Both the position numbers and the translations under genes were made by a program. 64,000 nt of DNA from a virus, in the IMG/VR virus record IMGVR_UViG_3300044213_000051, positions 1-64,000 of that record, one strand, 5' to 3'. A model generated the notes under the pieces. The model saw only the letters and a program-made list of their open reading frames with translations. It was not told where the DNA came from and ran no database searches. Below are positions 42,549-51,859 of the stretch, one piece after another; the first letter of the stretch is position 1; each line of letters starts with the position of its first letter.

Positions 42549-43474
42549 TAAGTTACATCTCCGAATGGGTTAGATTCACTAAAGTCTAAGAAATTAGTAG
42601 ACTCAAGTTTGAATTCATTATTTTGTCCAACATTGCCTTGTTTGTCGATATCGGTGTGTAGAACAGCTGTAGCAGTTGCGACGTCAGCAGCATTTCCAGT
42701 TCCTGGAGAACTAAACGTAATTGTTGGGGCAGCTTGATAACCATGACCAACGTTGGTAATATGTATTGCTGTAACTTTACCGTTTGTAATATCGCAAGTT
42801 GCCGTAGCACCTTTACCACCATCACCTGCAGCAGCACTAATAGTTACGCTAGGAGCAGTTTGGTATCCATTACCTGGATTTGTTAAAGTAATATCGAAAA
42901 CTCCACCAGCATCGCTGCGAGTAACGTTAGTAGTAAATGATTTTAATGTTTCAAAATTATCAATTTCAGCAACACCAGTGTCCAACAACTCTGACGCATA
43001 TTGGAACAATTCTATTTGTAATTTGTAAACATATAGTTTACCTAACTGATAGAATGGGTCTTGGTGTTGAACAAATTTAATTTCAAACAATCCCTTAGTT
43101 AATGGGAAATAAATTAAATCGCCTTCGTTTGGTCTATTCGGTAATGTTGTCATTCCATATTGACCAACAAGTTGATCCCAACGGCGACGAGCTACAACCA
43201 AAGTAGCTGACTGTTCTATTACCAAACCAAATTTCTGAATAAATGCGCCTTGACCAGCAAGGGAATCCACATTTTCAAAATACATTTCAATAGGAAACGC
43301 AGATTTAAATGTGCTTAAACGATCTTCACCAAGAATATCGTCTTTGGAAACTAATGAACGTGGGATGTACATTACCTCATTACCATAAATCTTTAAAGAT
43401 TCAATAATAATGTCTTCGATAAGGAACTGTTCGTTCTCAGTTCCTTGCGTAAAATATACGTTTACTGTACTCAT
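42548..43474 (-). CDS. 14: Neck protein, T4 gp14-like, with Gly-Tyr repeat insertion
   Basis: 308 residues. Typical gp14 segments: IEDIIIESLKIYGNEVMYIPRSLV, DDILGEDRLSTFKSAFPIEMYFENVD and FGLVIEQSATLVVARRRWDQL. Residues about 195-265 carry two G-N/H-G-Y-Q-x-A-P repeats, the same kind inserted in gp18. It joins the head to the tail together with gp13. Confidence 0.93.
   Translation of the reverse strand: MSTVNVYFTQGTENEQFLIEDIIIESLKIYGNEVMYIPRSLVSKDDILGEDRLSTFKSAFPIEMYFENVDSLAGQGAFIQKFGLVIEQSATLVVARRRWDQLVGQYGMTTLPNRPNEGDLIYFPLTKGLFEIKFVQHQDPFYQLGKLYVYKLQIELFQYASELLDTGVAEIDNFETLKSFTTNVTRSDAGGVFDITLTNPGNGYQTAPSVTISAAAGDGGKGATATCDITNGKVTAIHITNVGHGYQAAPTITFSSPGTGNAADVATATAVLHTDIDKQGNVGQNNEFKLESTNFLDFSESNPFGDVT
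42679..42892 (-). repeat. Two Gly-x-Gly-Tyr beta repeats inside gp14
   Basis: GNGYQTAPSVTI and GHGYQAAPTITF, about 40 residues apart, related to the four repeats in gp18. Confidence 0.75.
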
Positions 43475-43475
43475 G

Positions 43476-44453
43476 TTAACCCATTATGAATTCTAACGGA
43501 GCAGACTTATTTCTCAAGTCGTCTTCAAGATCTTTAATTTCTTGAATTGCTTCTGCGTATAATTTGTCTCCATCTAAAGTAACGCCACCTGGAAGTTGTA
43601 GTCCAGAAAACTTTTTAAGGTTTGTTGCCCATTGTCGTTTGAATAATGCAGTTGTATACAATTTTAACCACCCATCATTCCACATTGCAGTCCAAACATT
43701 CGGATCAAGAATCGCATAACACTCAGCGACAATCCAGTCACCTATGTTTACGTTCTGTTCCCAATTCATATCCAACCAAATTTGTTGCTGCATTCTATTA
43801 AATCTAAACTGAATTTTACCATTTAATGTAAAATCTAATAAATCCAAATGATTCATTACTGTTTTATAGTAAATAATAGAAGTGGCAGTTAAATCATACA
43901 AGTCATTCAAACGCAATTGGTATTGAATGTCGAACATATTTTTAGAACTTGATGTTCCAGCCAAAGGAAGGATCTGAGTTACACCATACACCAGTGGACT
44001 AACTGGAATAGATTTCGTATAAAAATCTCCAGGAATAAAATAATCTGATGTCGATTCTAAAACTGCTGATAAACCAGCACCAGTAATAGTTTCACCTGGA
44101 AGGAAAATAGAAGTATCAGCAAGTTTTGGGTTTTGAATATCACCAACTTGAATTGTTGACGCATCAAATGGATCGTTAATTAACGCAGTGGCGCCAGAGG
44201 TTTCTCCTGTAATAACAGTACCCTTGATCCATTGAGAAGCAACTGGAGTTGTTAATTTTAACCCCGAACCAGTTAACTTATGCTTCATCCAAATTTTTTC
44301 TATACCATCCCAATGGTATAGACTATACATAGCTAACGCTTCGTCAATACGATCTTCTAATTGATCATCGTCCACGTTAATTTCAAGAACAGGTGCGCCA
44401 AGGTTTCTCAGCGCATACTGTTTTAAATCTTCTCTAGATGCTAAAGCAGCCAT
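43476..44453 (-). CDS. 13: Neck protein, T4 gp13-like
   Basis: 325 residues with the characteristic start SREDLKQYALRNLGAPVLEINVDDDQLEDRIDEALAMYSLYHWDGIEK and C-terminal YTTALFKRQWATNLKKFSGLQLPGGVTLDG. A Ser/Thr/Gly-rich insertion occupies about residues 60-145. It lies 1 base upstream of gp14. Confidence 0.94.
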   Translation of the reverse strand: MAALASREDLKQYALRNLGAPVLEINVDDDQLEDRIDEALAMYSLYHWDGIEKIWMKHKLTGSGLKLTTPVASQWIKGTVITGETSGATALINDPFDASTIQVGDIQNPKLADTSIFLPGETITGAGLSAVLESTSDYFIPGDFYTKSIPVSPLVYGVTQILPLAGTSSSKNMFDIQYQLRLNDLYDLTATSIIYYKTVMNHLDLLDFTLNGKIQFRFNRMQQQIWLDMNWEQNVNIGDWIVAECYAILDPNVWTAMWNDGWLKLYTTALFKRQWATNLKKFSGLQLPGGVTLDGDKLYAEAIQEIKDLEDDLRNKSAPLEFIMG

Positions 44454-44461
44454 GTTTTCCT

Positions 44462-45031
44462 CTAAGTAAATTTCGGTCCTTCAAACCAACCGACTAAACT
44501 ATATCTTTTACCCTTAGTCACTGGTGTTAATCTATGATAAACAAAGGAAGGGAATGTTAACAATGTTCCTTGTTTTCTTACTATTTCTGCAGGTGGTGTT
44601 TCAGTAAGATTTTCCAAAACTAAATCGCCACCTTCATATGTTTGTTCATCTGATAATTGAAGAACGAATGTAACTTTTCTATGGTTGTTTGATGGATTAA
44701 TCCAAAAAACATCTTGGTGAGATTTATACTCACCTTTATAAGACTCATCATATTCAGTAAACTGTAAATATGGTAAAGAATTGATATTAAATCCATACCA
44801 ATTTTTATTTACATTAAGTAACATTTTCCAGTAATCTTCAAATACCATCCAGAAATCTTGATTCTCTGGATGAATCCATCTAACTTTAGATCTTCTATAA
44901 TTATCATCACCAACTTTACCTTCATATCCCAAAGTTGGATCTTCTGGAGTAATCTTTAATGCTTTTTCTATAATAAAATCGCACTGCTCTTTTGTATAAA
45001 AAGATTCATTATATACCCATTCACCTTTCAT
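44462..45031 (-). CDS. PKHD-type 2OG-Fe(II) hydroxylase in the late region
   Basis: 189 residues. The iron and 2OG site is visible as H-x-D in YKSHQDVFW, distal His in VYHRLTPV and Arg in KGKRYSLVGWF, with GGDLVLEN and LTFPSFV between them, as in PiuC/YbiX-type hydroxylases. The ATG at 45031 has TTGGAG 7 bases upstream. Placed between neck and fibre genes, it is probably made late and could hydroxylate Pro, Asn or Lys in a structural protein such as the collagen-like fibre; this is inference. Confidence 0.85.
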   Translation of the reverse strand: MKGEWVYNESFYTKEQCDFIIEKALKITPEDPTLGYEGKVGDDNYRRSKVRWIHPENQDFWMVFEDYWKMLLNVNKNWYGFNINSLPYLQFTEYDESYKGEYKSHQDVFWINPSNNHRKVTFVLQLSDEQTYEGGDLVLENLTETPPAEIVRKQGTLLTFPSFVYHRLTPVTKGKRYSLVGWFEGPKFT

Positions 45032-45042
45032 TATATCTCCAA

Positions 45043-45282
45043 TCAAATTACGTTAAGAATAATACCTTGTTCTATTTCCCTTTGAATTTGCGCAGTTAAT
45101 ATAGAAATTACATTATTTTTCATTTCTGTATTAAATTGAATTCCTTGTTTCGCCAACTGCAAATTAGTTCCTGGAACAACAGCAATCAGATTATATGTAT
45201 CTTCATGCACAACATCGTTATGTGTAAACCTGATTGTCGCAGTCCAAGACACATCATCTTCAGTAATAATTTCAACTTGCAT
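45043..45282 (-). CDS. Hypothetical protein between fibre and oxygenase (79 aa)
   Basis: Beta-rich small protein ([28 protein letters not shown]) with a C-terminal helix. It overlaps the end of the 1364-residue fibre gene by 11 bases, which suggests coupled translation and perhaps a fibre-associated role. No family recognised. Confidence 0.6.
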   Translation of the reverse strand: MQVEIITEDDVSWTATIRFTHNDVVHEDTYNLIAVVPGTNLQLAKQGIQFNTEMKNNVISILTAQIQREIEQGIILNVI

Positions 45283-48200
45283 TATTTTCTCCAGTTAATT
45301 TAGAAATAATATTTTCTAGTTGTGCGATTCTCGCTTCAAGAGCTGCAACTTTGTCGTCAGTTTGTTTAGAAGCAACTGCAAGAATTGCTGTAGTTTCGCC
45401 GTAAGCAACAGAAAGAGTTCCAGTTCCAGTAGTTAATTTCAAACTGTCGTCAGCTTCTGCTACAAACTCAGAGCATCCATTATCACGTAGAGTTTGTGCT
45501 CCATAACCAATAGAAGTTCTACCTTCACGTTCATATTTAATCGCTGCAGCAGCAAGGGTATTTCTTCTTTCTGTTACATTATCAATCTCACGAACATTAT
45601 CTTTTAGACGTAAGTCAGAATATGTTTGAACGAAACCACCGAAAGTAGTGTTGCCATTCATATCTGAGATCATTAACCAACCCCACTGAGGGTTGTAAAC
45701 ACCCCAAGTTCCACCGTTGGCCATTAATATACAGTTGTTTGGATAAACACCGAAACCACGCCAACCATTTAAACCTGAGCCATATGTTCCCACGTTACCA
45801 TAACTATATTCGTTATCAGAAGCACGAATACCACGACCGTAATCTTCCCAGTAAACACCAGTAGCACCTTGACATCTATGCCAGTCGTTTGCGTAAATTC
45901 TTGTTCCGTAAACATAACCAGTAAATGTTCCACCACCCCATGGCGAGCCAGATGGACCAGTAGGACCTGTTGGACCAGGAGAACCAGCAGGACCTGTCGG
46001 ACCAGTTGAGCCAGTAGGACCTGTCGGACCAGGACTACCAGGAGCACCAGTTGGACCAGCCGAACCAGTCGGACCTGTTGGACCTGTTGGACCAGGAGAA
46101 CCTGTTGCGCCTGTTGGACCTGTTAATCCTGTTGGACCAGGAGAACCAGCAGGACCTGTTGGACCTGTTGGACCAGGAGAACCTGTTAATCCTGTTGGAC
46201 CAGTAGGACCAGTAGGACCTGTTGCACCAGTAGGACCTGTCGGACCTGTTGCACCAGTGGCACCAGTTACACCTTGAATACCTTGAGAACCAGTATCAGT
46301 GATTGTCCAAGTAGACAATGTTCCACTACCACCAACATAATCAACACTGATTGTTAATGTAGTTGCGCTATATGCAGTAATAGCACCAGCGACAAAGTTT
46401 GTTGGAGCAGCTGTGTTAAACGCACGAACGTACTGACCAACAACGAAAGCATTAGTTCCTTGCGCTTGGTTAACTGTAAATGTTTTAGAACCAGTTCCGA
46501 TAAGAACTGAAGAAGTAGAAGTTAAACCACCATATCCTAAACCATTGGCGCCAGTTGGACCTGTTGCACCAGCAGGACCTGTTGCGCCTGTTGCGCCTGT
46601 TGCGCCTTGTGGACCTGTTGGACCTGTTGGACCTGTTGCACCAGTGGCACCTGTAGATCCTGTCGGACCTGTTGCACCAGTGGCACCTTGTGGTATAGTA
46701 AAGTTTAAAACTGCAGCAGAAGTTGTTCCGCTATTTGTAACTGTTACGCTTGTTCCAGAAGCACCTGTTGTTACTGTTCCTACAGTAACAGTGGCAGCAC
46801 TTCCTGTTGGACCTGTTGCGCCAGTAGGACCTGTTGGACCAGGAGCTCCTGTTGGACCAGTAGGACCTGTTGGACCAGTAACACCAGAAGTGTTTGTCCA
46901 TTTACTTGTTGTTGAATTATAAACAAGTACTTGATTGTTTGTTGGAGATGTTATGCTTACATCTGATAAGTTAGCAACTGGAATAGAAATATTCGCACTA
47001 CCATCAAATGACACACCAGCAATGGTACGAGCAGTTGCTAGCTTAGTAGCTGTATCAGCATTACCTGTCAAAGCACCAACGAAGCTAGTAGAAGTAACAG
47101 AAGTTAAACCAGCAAGTGTTGTGCTAGAAGATCCCAGTGCAATCGCAGTAGTACCAACAGTAACAGAACTGTTGGCAAGTGCTGTATTTGGAATAGAACT
47201 TAAACGAGCATTCGGTAAAGTTCCACTAGTAATATTTGATGCGTTGGTAGTATCAGTTGTAGCTGATGCTGCTAGACCAGTAATCTTGCTAGTTGCGATA
47301 GAACCAGCAAGCATTGTATTTGTTACGGTGCCAGTATCACCTGTTGTAACAACAGTACCAGTGACTGCTGGTATAGTGATAGTATTAGTACCAGCAACGG
47401 CAGGAACTTGAACTGTTATAGTACCAGAAGTTGATCCGTTAAGTAATAATGTTTTACCTGCTGCTAAAGCTAAATGCTCAGAAGAAGTCCAAGCACCAGT
47501 GGCATTATACCAGTTGAATGTCTTATCAGTAGTTCCGTGTAGTTTTAAACCACCACCATCAGCTGTAGTATTAGTTGGAGTTGTTACTGTACCAAGTTCG
47601 ATATTTTTATCTGCAATCTGAACAGTTACAGAATTTAGATATTCTGTTGTACCATTAACTGTTAGGTTGCCCGTTACGACTAAGTTTCCACCAAGACTAG
47701 TATTTCCTGTTGTAGTAAGCGCAGCAAATGTCGGAGATGCAGTAGTAGAAATATCTTGAACAGTACTAATAACACCAGTAGTGCTATTATAAGAAATACC
47801 AGTACCAGCTGATAGAGCAGCACGTGCACGTGTATCTGTATAGTAAAGGTTTGTTCCTTCAGCAATATCGCTTGTTGTAGCTGACGCACCAACAGTTGCA
47901 CGACCCTTAGCATCAACAGTAATCTTAGTATAAGTACCAGCAGTTACACCAGAAGAAGCAAGAGTTAAGACAGACGAACCAGCAGAAGTAGTAGCATCAC
48001 CAGTAAATGCTGGTAAACGAGCATTCGGTAAAGTGCCAGAACTAATATTAGAAGCATTAGTAGTATCAGTTGTAGCTGAGGCAGCTAAACCAGTAATTTT
48101 ACTTGTTGGAATAGAACCAGCCAACATAGTGCTAGTAACAGTACCACTGTCAGCTGACGTGATAACAGTACCAGTAACTGCTGGTAGAGTGATAGTATTA

Positions 48201-49366
48201 GTTCCAGCAATTGCTGTTGCTAATAAAGTAACTCCTCCACTTGTTGAACCATTGAATAAAGCACCAGTTCCACCAATCGCTGGTAGAGTTAAAGTTTTAT
48301 TTAATAGAGTTTGTGTTCCAGTTAATGTAACAACAGTAGAGTCAATAGAAACTGTTTGACCTGATACAGTAATACCAGTACCTGAGCTAGTAACTACTAT
48401 ATTAGAAGTGCCATCAAAAGTTACACCGTTAATTGTTCTTGCTGTTGCTAGCTTAGTCGCAGTATCTGCGTTGCCAGTAAGAGCACCAACGAAACTTGTT
48501 GATGTTACGCTAGTCAAACCAGCAAGTGTTGTGCTCGCAGCACCGAGAGAAATAGTTGTTGTACCAACTGTTACAGAACTGTTGATCAGTTTACCGTTGG
48601 CAATAGAACCAGCCAACATTGCGTTGGTAACAGTACCAGCGTCGCCAGTTGTGATAACAGTACCTGTTGTAGCAGGCAATGTGATAACAGTACCAGTACC
48701 AGCAGTTGAACTTGGAATAAGCTGGATAGAACCTGAAGTTGATCCAGGTAATGTTACTGAAGAGATACCAGTTAATGCTAAGTTTGCGCTTGCTCTGTTT
48801 AAAGCTACAGCAGTAGTACCAATATAGTGGGTATCAGTGGAGTTAGCGATACCAGTGATCGCACCATTAACGCCATTGACAGAAAGAACACCAGTGTTAG
48901 CAATAGTTACTGCGCCAGAACCATCGAAACTTGTGCCACTTAAACCAGTACCAATAGTAAGAGCATTAGTAGTACTGGCTTTAATTGTGATAGCTGCACT
49001 ACCATCGAATGCTACGCCATTAATATTAGCTGCAGTTAATAGTTTAGTAGCTGTACTTGCGTTGCCAGTAAGAGCACCAACGAAACTAGTAGAAGTAACA
49101 GAAGTTAAACCAGCTAAGGTTGTCGAAGAAGAACCTAATGAGATTGTTGTAGTACCAACAGTAACAGAACTGTTTGCTAATTTAGTATTAGGGATTGACG
49201 ATACGTTACTTAAATCTGCTCTAGCAAGTTGATAACCACCAGCAGTAACACCATCGTGAACGTGTAAAGTATTAAGTGTTGTATTGAATGTAGCTTCAGC
49301 CAACTGACCTGTAAAAGTCGAATGTTGGGTAGCAGTACCTCTTCTTAGTTGTATTTGAATTGACAT
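45272..49366 (-). CDS. Giant tail fibre with collagen-like repeats and S74 chaperone domain
   Basis: 1364 residues. N-terminus [37 protein letters not shown] is a common phage fibre start. Up to about residue 810 are Ser/Thr-rich modules with repeated [20 protein letters not shown]-type units. Collagen-like Gly-Pro-Thr runs occupy about 829-856, 893-941 and 1036-1141. After a globular, aromatic-rich receptor-type domain comes [12 protein letters not shown] (about 1243), the start of a peptidase S74 intramolecular chaperone that folds the trimer and is then cleaved off, ending in a coiled coil. Confidence 0.92.
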   Translation of the reverse strand: MSIQIQLRRGTATQHSTFTGQLAEATFNTTLNTLHVHDGVTAGGYQLARADLSNVSSIPNTKLANSSVTVGTTTISLGSSSTTLAGLTSVTSTSFVGALTGNASTATKLLTAANINGVAFDGSAAITIKASTTNALTIGTGLSGTSFDGSGAVTIANTGVLSVNGVNGAITGIANSTDTHYIGTTAVALNRASANLALTGISSVTLPGSTSGSIQLIPSSTAGTGTVITLPATTGTVITTGDAGTVTNAMLAGSIANGKLINSSVTVGTTTISLGAASTTLAGLTSVTSTSFVGALTGNADTATKLATARTINGVTFDGTSNIVVTSSGTGITVSGQTVSIDSTVVTLTGTQTLLNKTLTLPAIGGTGALFNGSTSGGVTLLATAIAGTNTITLPAVTGTVITSADSGTVTSTMLAGSIPTSKITGLAASATTDTTNASNISSGTLPNARLPAFTGDATTSAGSSVLTLASSGVTAGTYTKITVDAKGRATVGASATTSDIAEGTNLYYTDTRARAALSAGTGISYNSTTGVISTVQDISTTASPTFAALTTTGNTSLGGNLVVTGNLTVNGTTEYLNSVTVQIADKNIELGTVTTPTNTTADGGGLKLHGTTDKTFNWYNATGAWTSSEHLALAAGKTLLLNGSTSGTITVQVPAVAGTNTITIPAVTGTVVTTGDTGTVTNTMLAGSIATSKITGLAASATTDTTNASNITSGTLPNARLSSIPNTALANSSVTVGTTAIALGSSSTTLAGLTSVTSTSFVGALTGNADTATKLATARTIAGVSFDGSANISIPVANLSDVSITSPTNNQVLVYNSTTSKWTNTSGVTGPTGPTGPTGAPGPTGPTGATGPTGSAATVTVGTVTTGASGTSVTVTNSGTTSAAVLNFTIPQGATGATGPTGSTGATGATGPTGPTGPQGATGATGATGPAGATGPTGANGLGYGGLTSTSSVLIGTGSKTFTVNQAQGTNAFVVGQYVRAFNTAAPTNFVAGAITAYSATTLTISVDYVGGSGTLSTWTITDTGSQGIQGVTGATGATGPTGPTGATGPTGPTGPTGLTGSPGPTGPTGPAGSPGPTGLTGPTGATGSPGPTGPTGPTGSAGPTGAPGSPGPTGPTGSTGPTGPAGSPGPTGPTGPSGSPWGGGTFTGYVYGTRIYANDWHRCQGATGVYWEDYGRGIRASDNEYSYGNVGTYGSGLNGWRGFGVYPNNCILMANGGTWGVYNPQWGWLMISDMNGNTTFGGFVQTYSDLRLKDNVREIDNVTERRNTLAAAAIKYEREGRTSIGYGAQTLRDNGCSEFVAEADDSLKLTTGTGTLSVAYGETTAILAVASKQTDDKVAALEARIAQLENIISKLTGENNAS
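45945..46260 (-). repeat. Collagen-like Gly-X-Y repeat (main block)
   Basis: About 105 residues of nearly uninterrupted G-P-T, G-A-T and G-S-P triplets (residues about 1036-1141) before the fibre C-terminal domain. Short DNA units are repeated many times, so copy-number change is likely. Confidence 0.9.
46545..46880 (-). repeat. Collagen-like Gly-X-Y repeat (two smaller blocks)
   Basis: Two further G-P-T/G-A-T blocks at about 46545-46690 and 46800-46880, separated by a beta segment. Confidence 0.85.
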
Positions 49367-49376
49367 TGTTTACCTT

Positions 49377-50507
49377 TTACACTATCGTTCCGCCATCTAC
49401 TTGCGCAGAAGTATTTATTTGATCTGTAATAGAACCAGCATCTACATAAGGGAATCCACTACTACCACCGCCACTAACAGTAGCCCACTGAACACCAGTT
49501 CCTGTTGATTGAAGAACTTGACCAATCGTACCAATCGTACCACCAGCAGTAACAGTTCCTATTAAAGTTAAATTATTTTCAGTAGCACTATTTATTGTTG
49601 GACTTGTTAATGTCTTATTAGTTAAAGTCTGAGAACCAGTAAGTGTTGCTACTGTAGAATCAATACTTACTGCAGTTCCACTAACAGAAATACCTGTTCC
49701 AGCTGTGGTTACTGTTACGTTTGCTGAACCATCAAAAGAAACTCCATTGATTGTTATAGCTGTCGCTAATTTAGTAGCAGTTCCAGCATTGCCTGTTACT
49801 GATGTTTGTGGACCAGTATATGCAGTAGTTTGTTGCGTAGAATCTGGAAACTGAATACCAGTAGTTAAAATCTTAACACTATACGGACTAGTCATAGTAC
49901 CGTCAGAACCGAAATTCCAGATGTTACCGTTTGCGTTAAGTAAGACGTTACCTGCCGCAACAAGAACACCGCCAGTAGTAGATCCCTGAGTAATAACTGG
50001 CAATTGTAACTGGCCAGTAGAAGTGAATGAAGCAGTAAAGCTACCATTCACTAAGGTATTGATAGAAGCAGATCCTCCTAAACTAACTGCAGCAGAGTTA
50101 ATAGTAATGCTACTATTAGTTAAAGCAGAGTTTGGAATATTAGTTAGCGTATTTGATGCGCCACTAATTGTTTTATTTGTTAGTGTTTGAGTACCAGTAA
50201 GCGTAGTTACTACTGTTGTATCAATTGCAACAGTACCAGAAGAAGTTATTGTTCCACCAGTAAGACCTGTACCTGCAGTTATTGAAGTTACTGTTCCAGT
50301 AGAACCACCACTGGTAGTTACGTTAGCCCATTGAAGACCAGTACCAGTAGACTGAAGAACTTGACCAGCGGTACCAGTAGAACCACCAGCAGTTAACGTT
50401 CCAGTTAATACTGCGCTGTTTAATGTTTTATTGGTTAGGGTCTGTGTTGCGCTTGATGTGACAACACTACTCGGAGCAACAATATTTGATAGTAAAGTAT
50501 TAGACAT
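49377..50507 (-). CDS. Tail fibre-like protein of Ser/Thr-rich repeats (376 aa)
   Basis: Composed of TQTLTNKTL- and TAGGSTGTAGQVLQSTGTGLQW-type repeats, found twice or more along the protein, with the QFPDSTQQTTAYTG element common in phage fibres. No S74 domain. It overlaps the upstream fibre gene by 1 base. Probably a fibre segment or shaft protein. Confidence 0.8.
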   Translation of the reverse strand: MSNTLLSNIVAPSSVVTSSATQTLTNKTLNSAVLTGTLTAGGSTGTAGQVLQSTGTGLQWANVTTSGGSTGTVTSITAGTGLTGGTITSSGTVAIDTTVVTTLTGTQTLTNKTISGASNTLTNIPNSALTNSSITINSAAVSLGGSASINTLVNGSFTASFTSTGQLQLPVITQGSTTGGVLVAAGNVLLNANGNIWNFGSDGTMTSPYSVKILTTGIQFPDSTQQTTAYTGPQTSVTGNAGTATKLATAITINGVSFDGSANVTVTTAGTGISVSGTAVSIDSTVATLTGSQTLTNKTLTSPTINSATENNLTLIGTVTAGGTIGTIGQVLQSTGTGVQWATVSGGGSSGFPYVDAGSITDQINTSAQVDGGTIV

Positions 50508-51781
50508 TATCTAACCACCTGTACGTGTAGAATTGGGGTATCTTCATTACCATTACCATATCGAGCAACAGTTAAAGAGAATCCAGTAGTTGATGGTGTA
50601 GTTCCGTTTGTAATATTAACTGCACAATCAGAATTTGATCCAGGAGTCTGAGCAGTGGCAGTAATAGCATAATTACCATCTGGCATTGCAGTTCCAAATG
50701 TAAAGGTATAGACACCAGCAGAAGAACGAGAAACAGAAAGGTTTCCGCTCGCTCTAGTAGTCATAGAACTGCCATTCCAACCACAGTTAATCCATGCACG
50801 AACACCGTAAACTGGCGCAACTGAACCATACCCACTATTCATTGATGTTACACCACCAAGATTAACCCCACCAGAGGTTTGAGTATTAAGATTAACTGTG
50901 CTACCATCAGTAGCATTCAACCATAGAGAACCAGCAGTGCTGTGTATATGGAAGTTTCCATCATCAAATAAGTTACCAGTAGATCCTACTGTAATACCAT
51001 TAGTTGATATGCCACCAGCTGCAATACTAAGTTTAGTTAATGTGCCAACAGAAGTTAAACTAGAAGAAACAACTGTAGAGTTTAGTGATGTTCCAGTAAG
51101 TGTTGTTGCTGCTGCCGCAATAGTAATCGCAGCAGAACCATCAAATGCCACACCATTAATATTTCGAGCAGTAGCCAACTTAGTAGCAGTTGCTGCGTTA
51201 CCGCTTGCAGTAATATATCCAGAATCGTTAGTGAACGCTGATAGTACAGTTGGAACTGTTGGTATAGTTGGTTTATTCGTTATATTAGACCAGTCAACAA
51301 CACCAGAACCATTACCACCACTCGCTCCAACCTGCGTATAAACTAACCAAGTAGTTCCATTAAAAGTTAATGTGACTGAAACACCTTGAATGTCTAGGTT
51401 TAGATCTTGCGCAATACCATCAATTGTTTGAGAATTTCTAGCAACAGTAAGTGGGGTTGTGCTAAAATTAGAACCATCAGCAATAACTACCCAATCTCCA
51501 GAATTTGGAGAAGCTGGTAGGGTAATGGTAAATGCGCCACCTGAGGTATTGGCGATGTATGATTGACGAGCAACTGCAGTTGTATTTGCAGTAACTGTAA
51601 TATATGAAAGAAGATTACCGTTAGTTGAAACGGAAATTAAAGAATCTGTCCCGTTTGGGGATTTTTTGAAGAATAAGTTGCCGTCGTATGTGTTTAGTGC
51701 CAACTCACCGAGCTGTAAAGACGCAGTAGTTGGTATTTTCCCTTGAACGCTAGAGCGTTTTAGTAAAACATTATTTGACAT
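50507..51781 (-). CDS. Tail fibre protein (424 aa)
   Basis: Begins NVLLKRSSVQGKIPTTASLQLGELALNTYDGNLFFKK, the standard N-terminal attachment module of these fibres. The middle has [23 protein letters not shown] repeats. The end, YGVRAWINCGWNGSSMTTRASGNLSVSRSSAGVYTFTFG, is a small beta C-terminal domain found at the tips of many phage fibres. A structured leader (51810-51846) lies ahead of it. Confidence 0.85.
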   Translation of the reverse strand: MSNNVLLKRSSVQGKIPTTASLQLGELALNTYDGNLFFKKSPNGTDSLISVSTNGNLLSYITVTANTTAVARQSYIANTSGGAFTITLPASPNSGDWVVIADGSNFSTTPLTVARNSQTIDGIAQDLNLDIQGVSVTLTFNGTTWLVYTQVGASGGNGSGVVDWSNITNKPTIPTVPTVLSAFTNDSGYITASGNAATATKLATARNINGVAFDGSAAITIAAAATTLTGTSLNSTVVSSSLTSVGTLTKLSIAAGGISTNGITVGSTGNLFDDGNFHIHSTAGSLWLNATDGSTVNLNTQTSGGVNLGGVTSMNSGYGSVAPVYGVRAWINCGWNGSSMTTRASGNLSVSRSSAGVYTFTFGTAMPDGNYAITATAQTPGSNSDCAVNITNGTTPSTTGFSLTVARYGNGNEDTPILHVQVVR

Positions 51782-51809
51782 TATAACCTATTCTATGTAG
51801 AAATTGATA

Positions 51810-51846
51810 CTCAGTATATACTGAGGGGTGGGAATTTCACCCACCC
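51810..51846 (-). other. Two-hairpin leader ahead of a fibre gene
   Basis: GGGTGGG/CCCACCC (51826-51832 with 51840-51846, 7-base loop) is directly followed by the 16-bp palindrome CTCAGTATATACTGAG (51810-51825). A CTAAATA late box lies just upstream (about 51852-51858), so both hairpins would be near the 5' end of the mRNA. No U-run follows on the minus strand. Confidence 0.6.
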
Positions 51847-51859
51847 AATTATTTAGCTA

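Noticed and set aside
45945-46880. CRISPR-like or satellite array from the repeated GGACCTGTTGG-type units
   Set aside because: The repeats are in frame and encode Gly-Pro-Thr collagen-like triplets; there are no unique spacers of constant length.
46545-49232. Long plus-strand open frames (125-158 codons) opposite the fibre gene
   Set aside because: They are antisense shadows of Gly/Thr/Ser-rich repeats, with Val/Pro/Ala-only composition and no ribosome sites.
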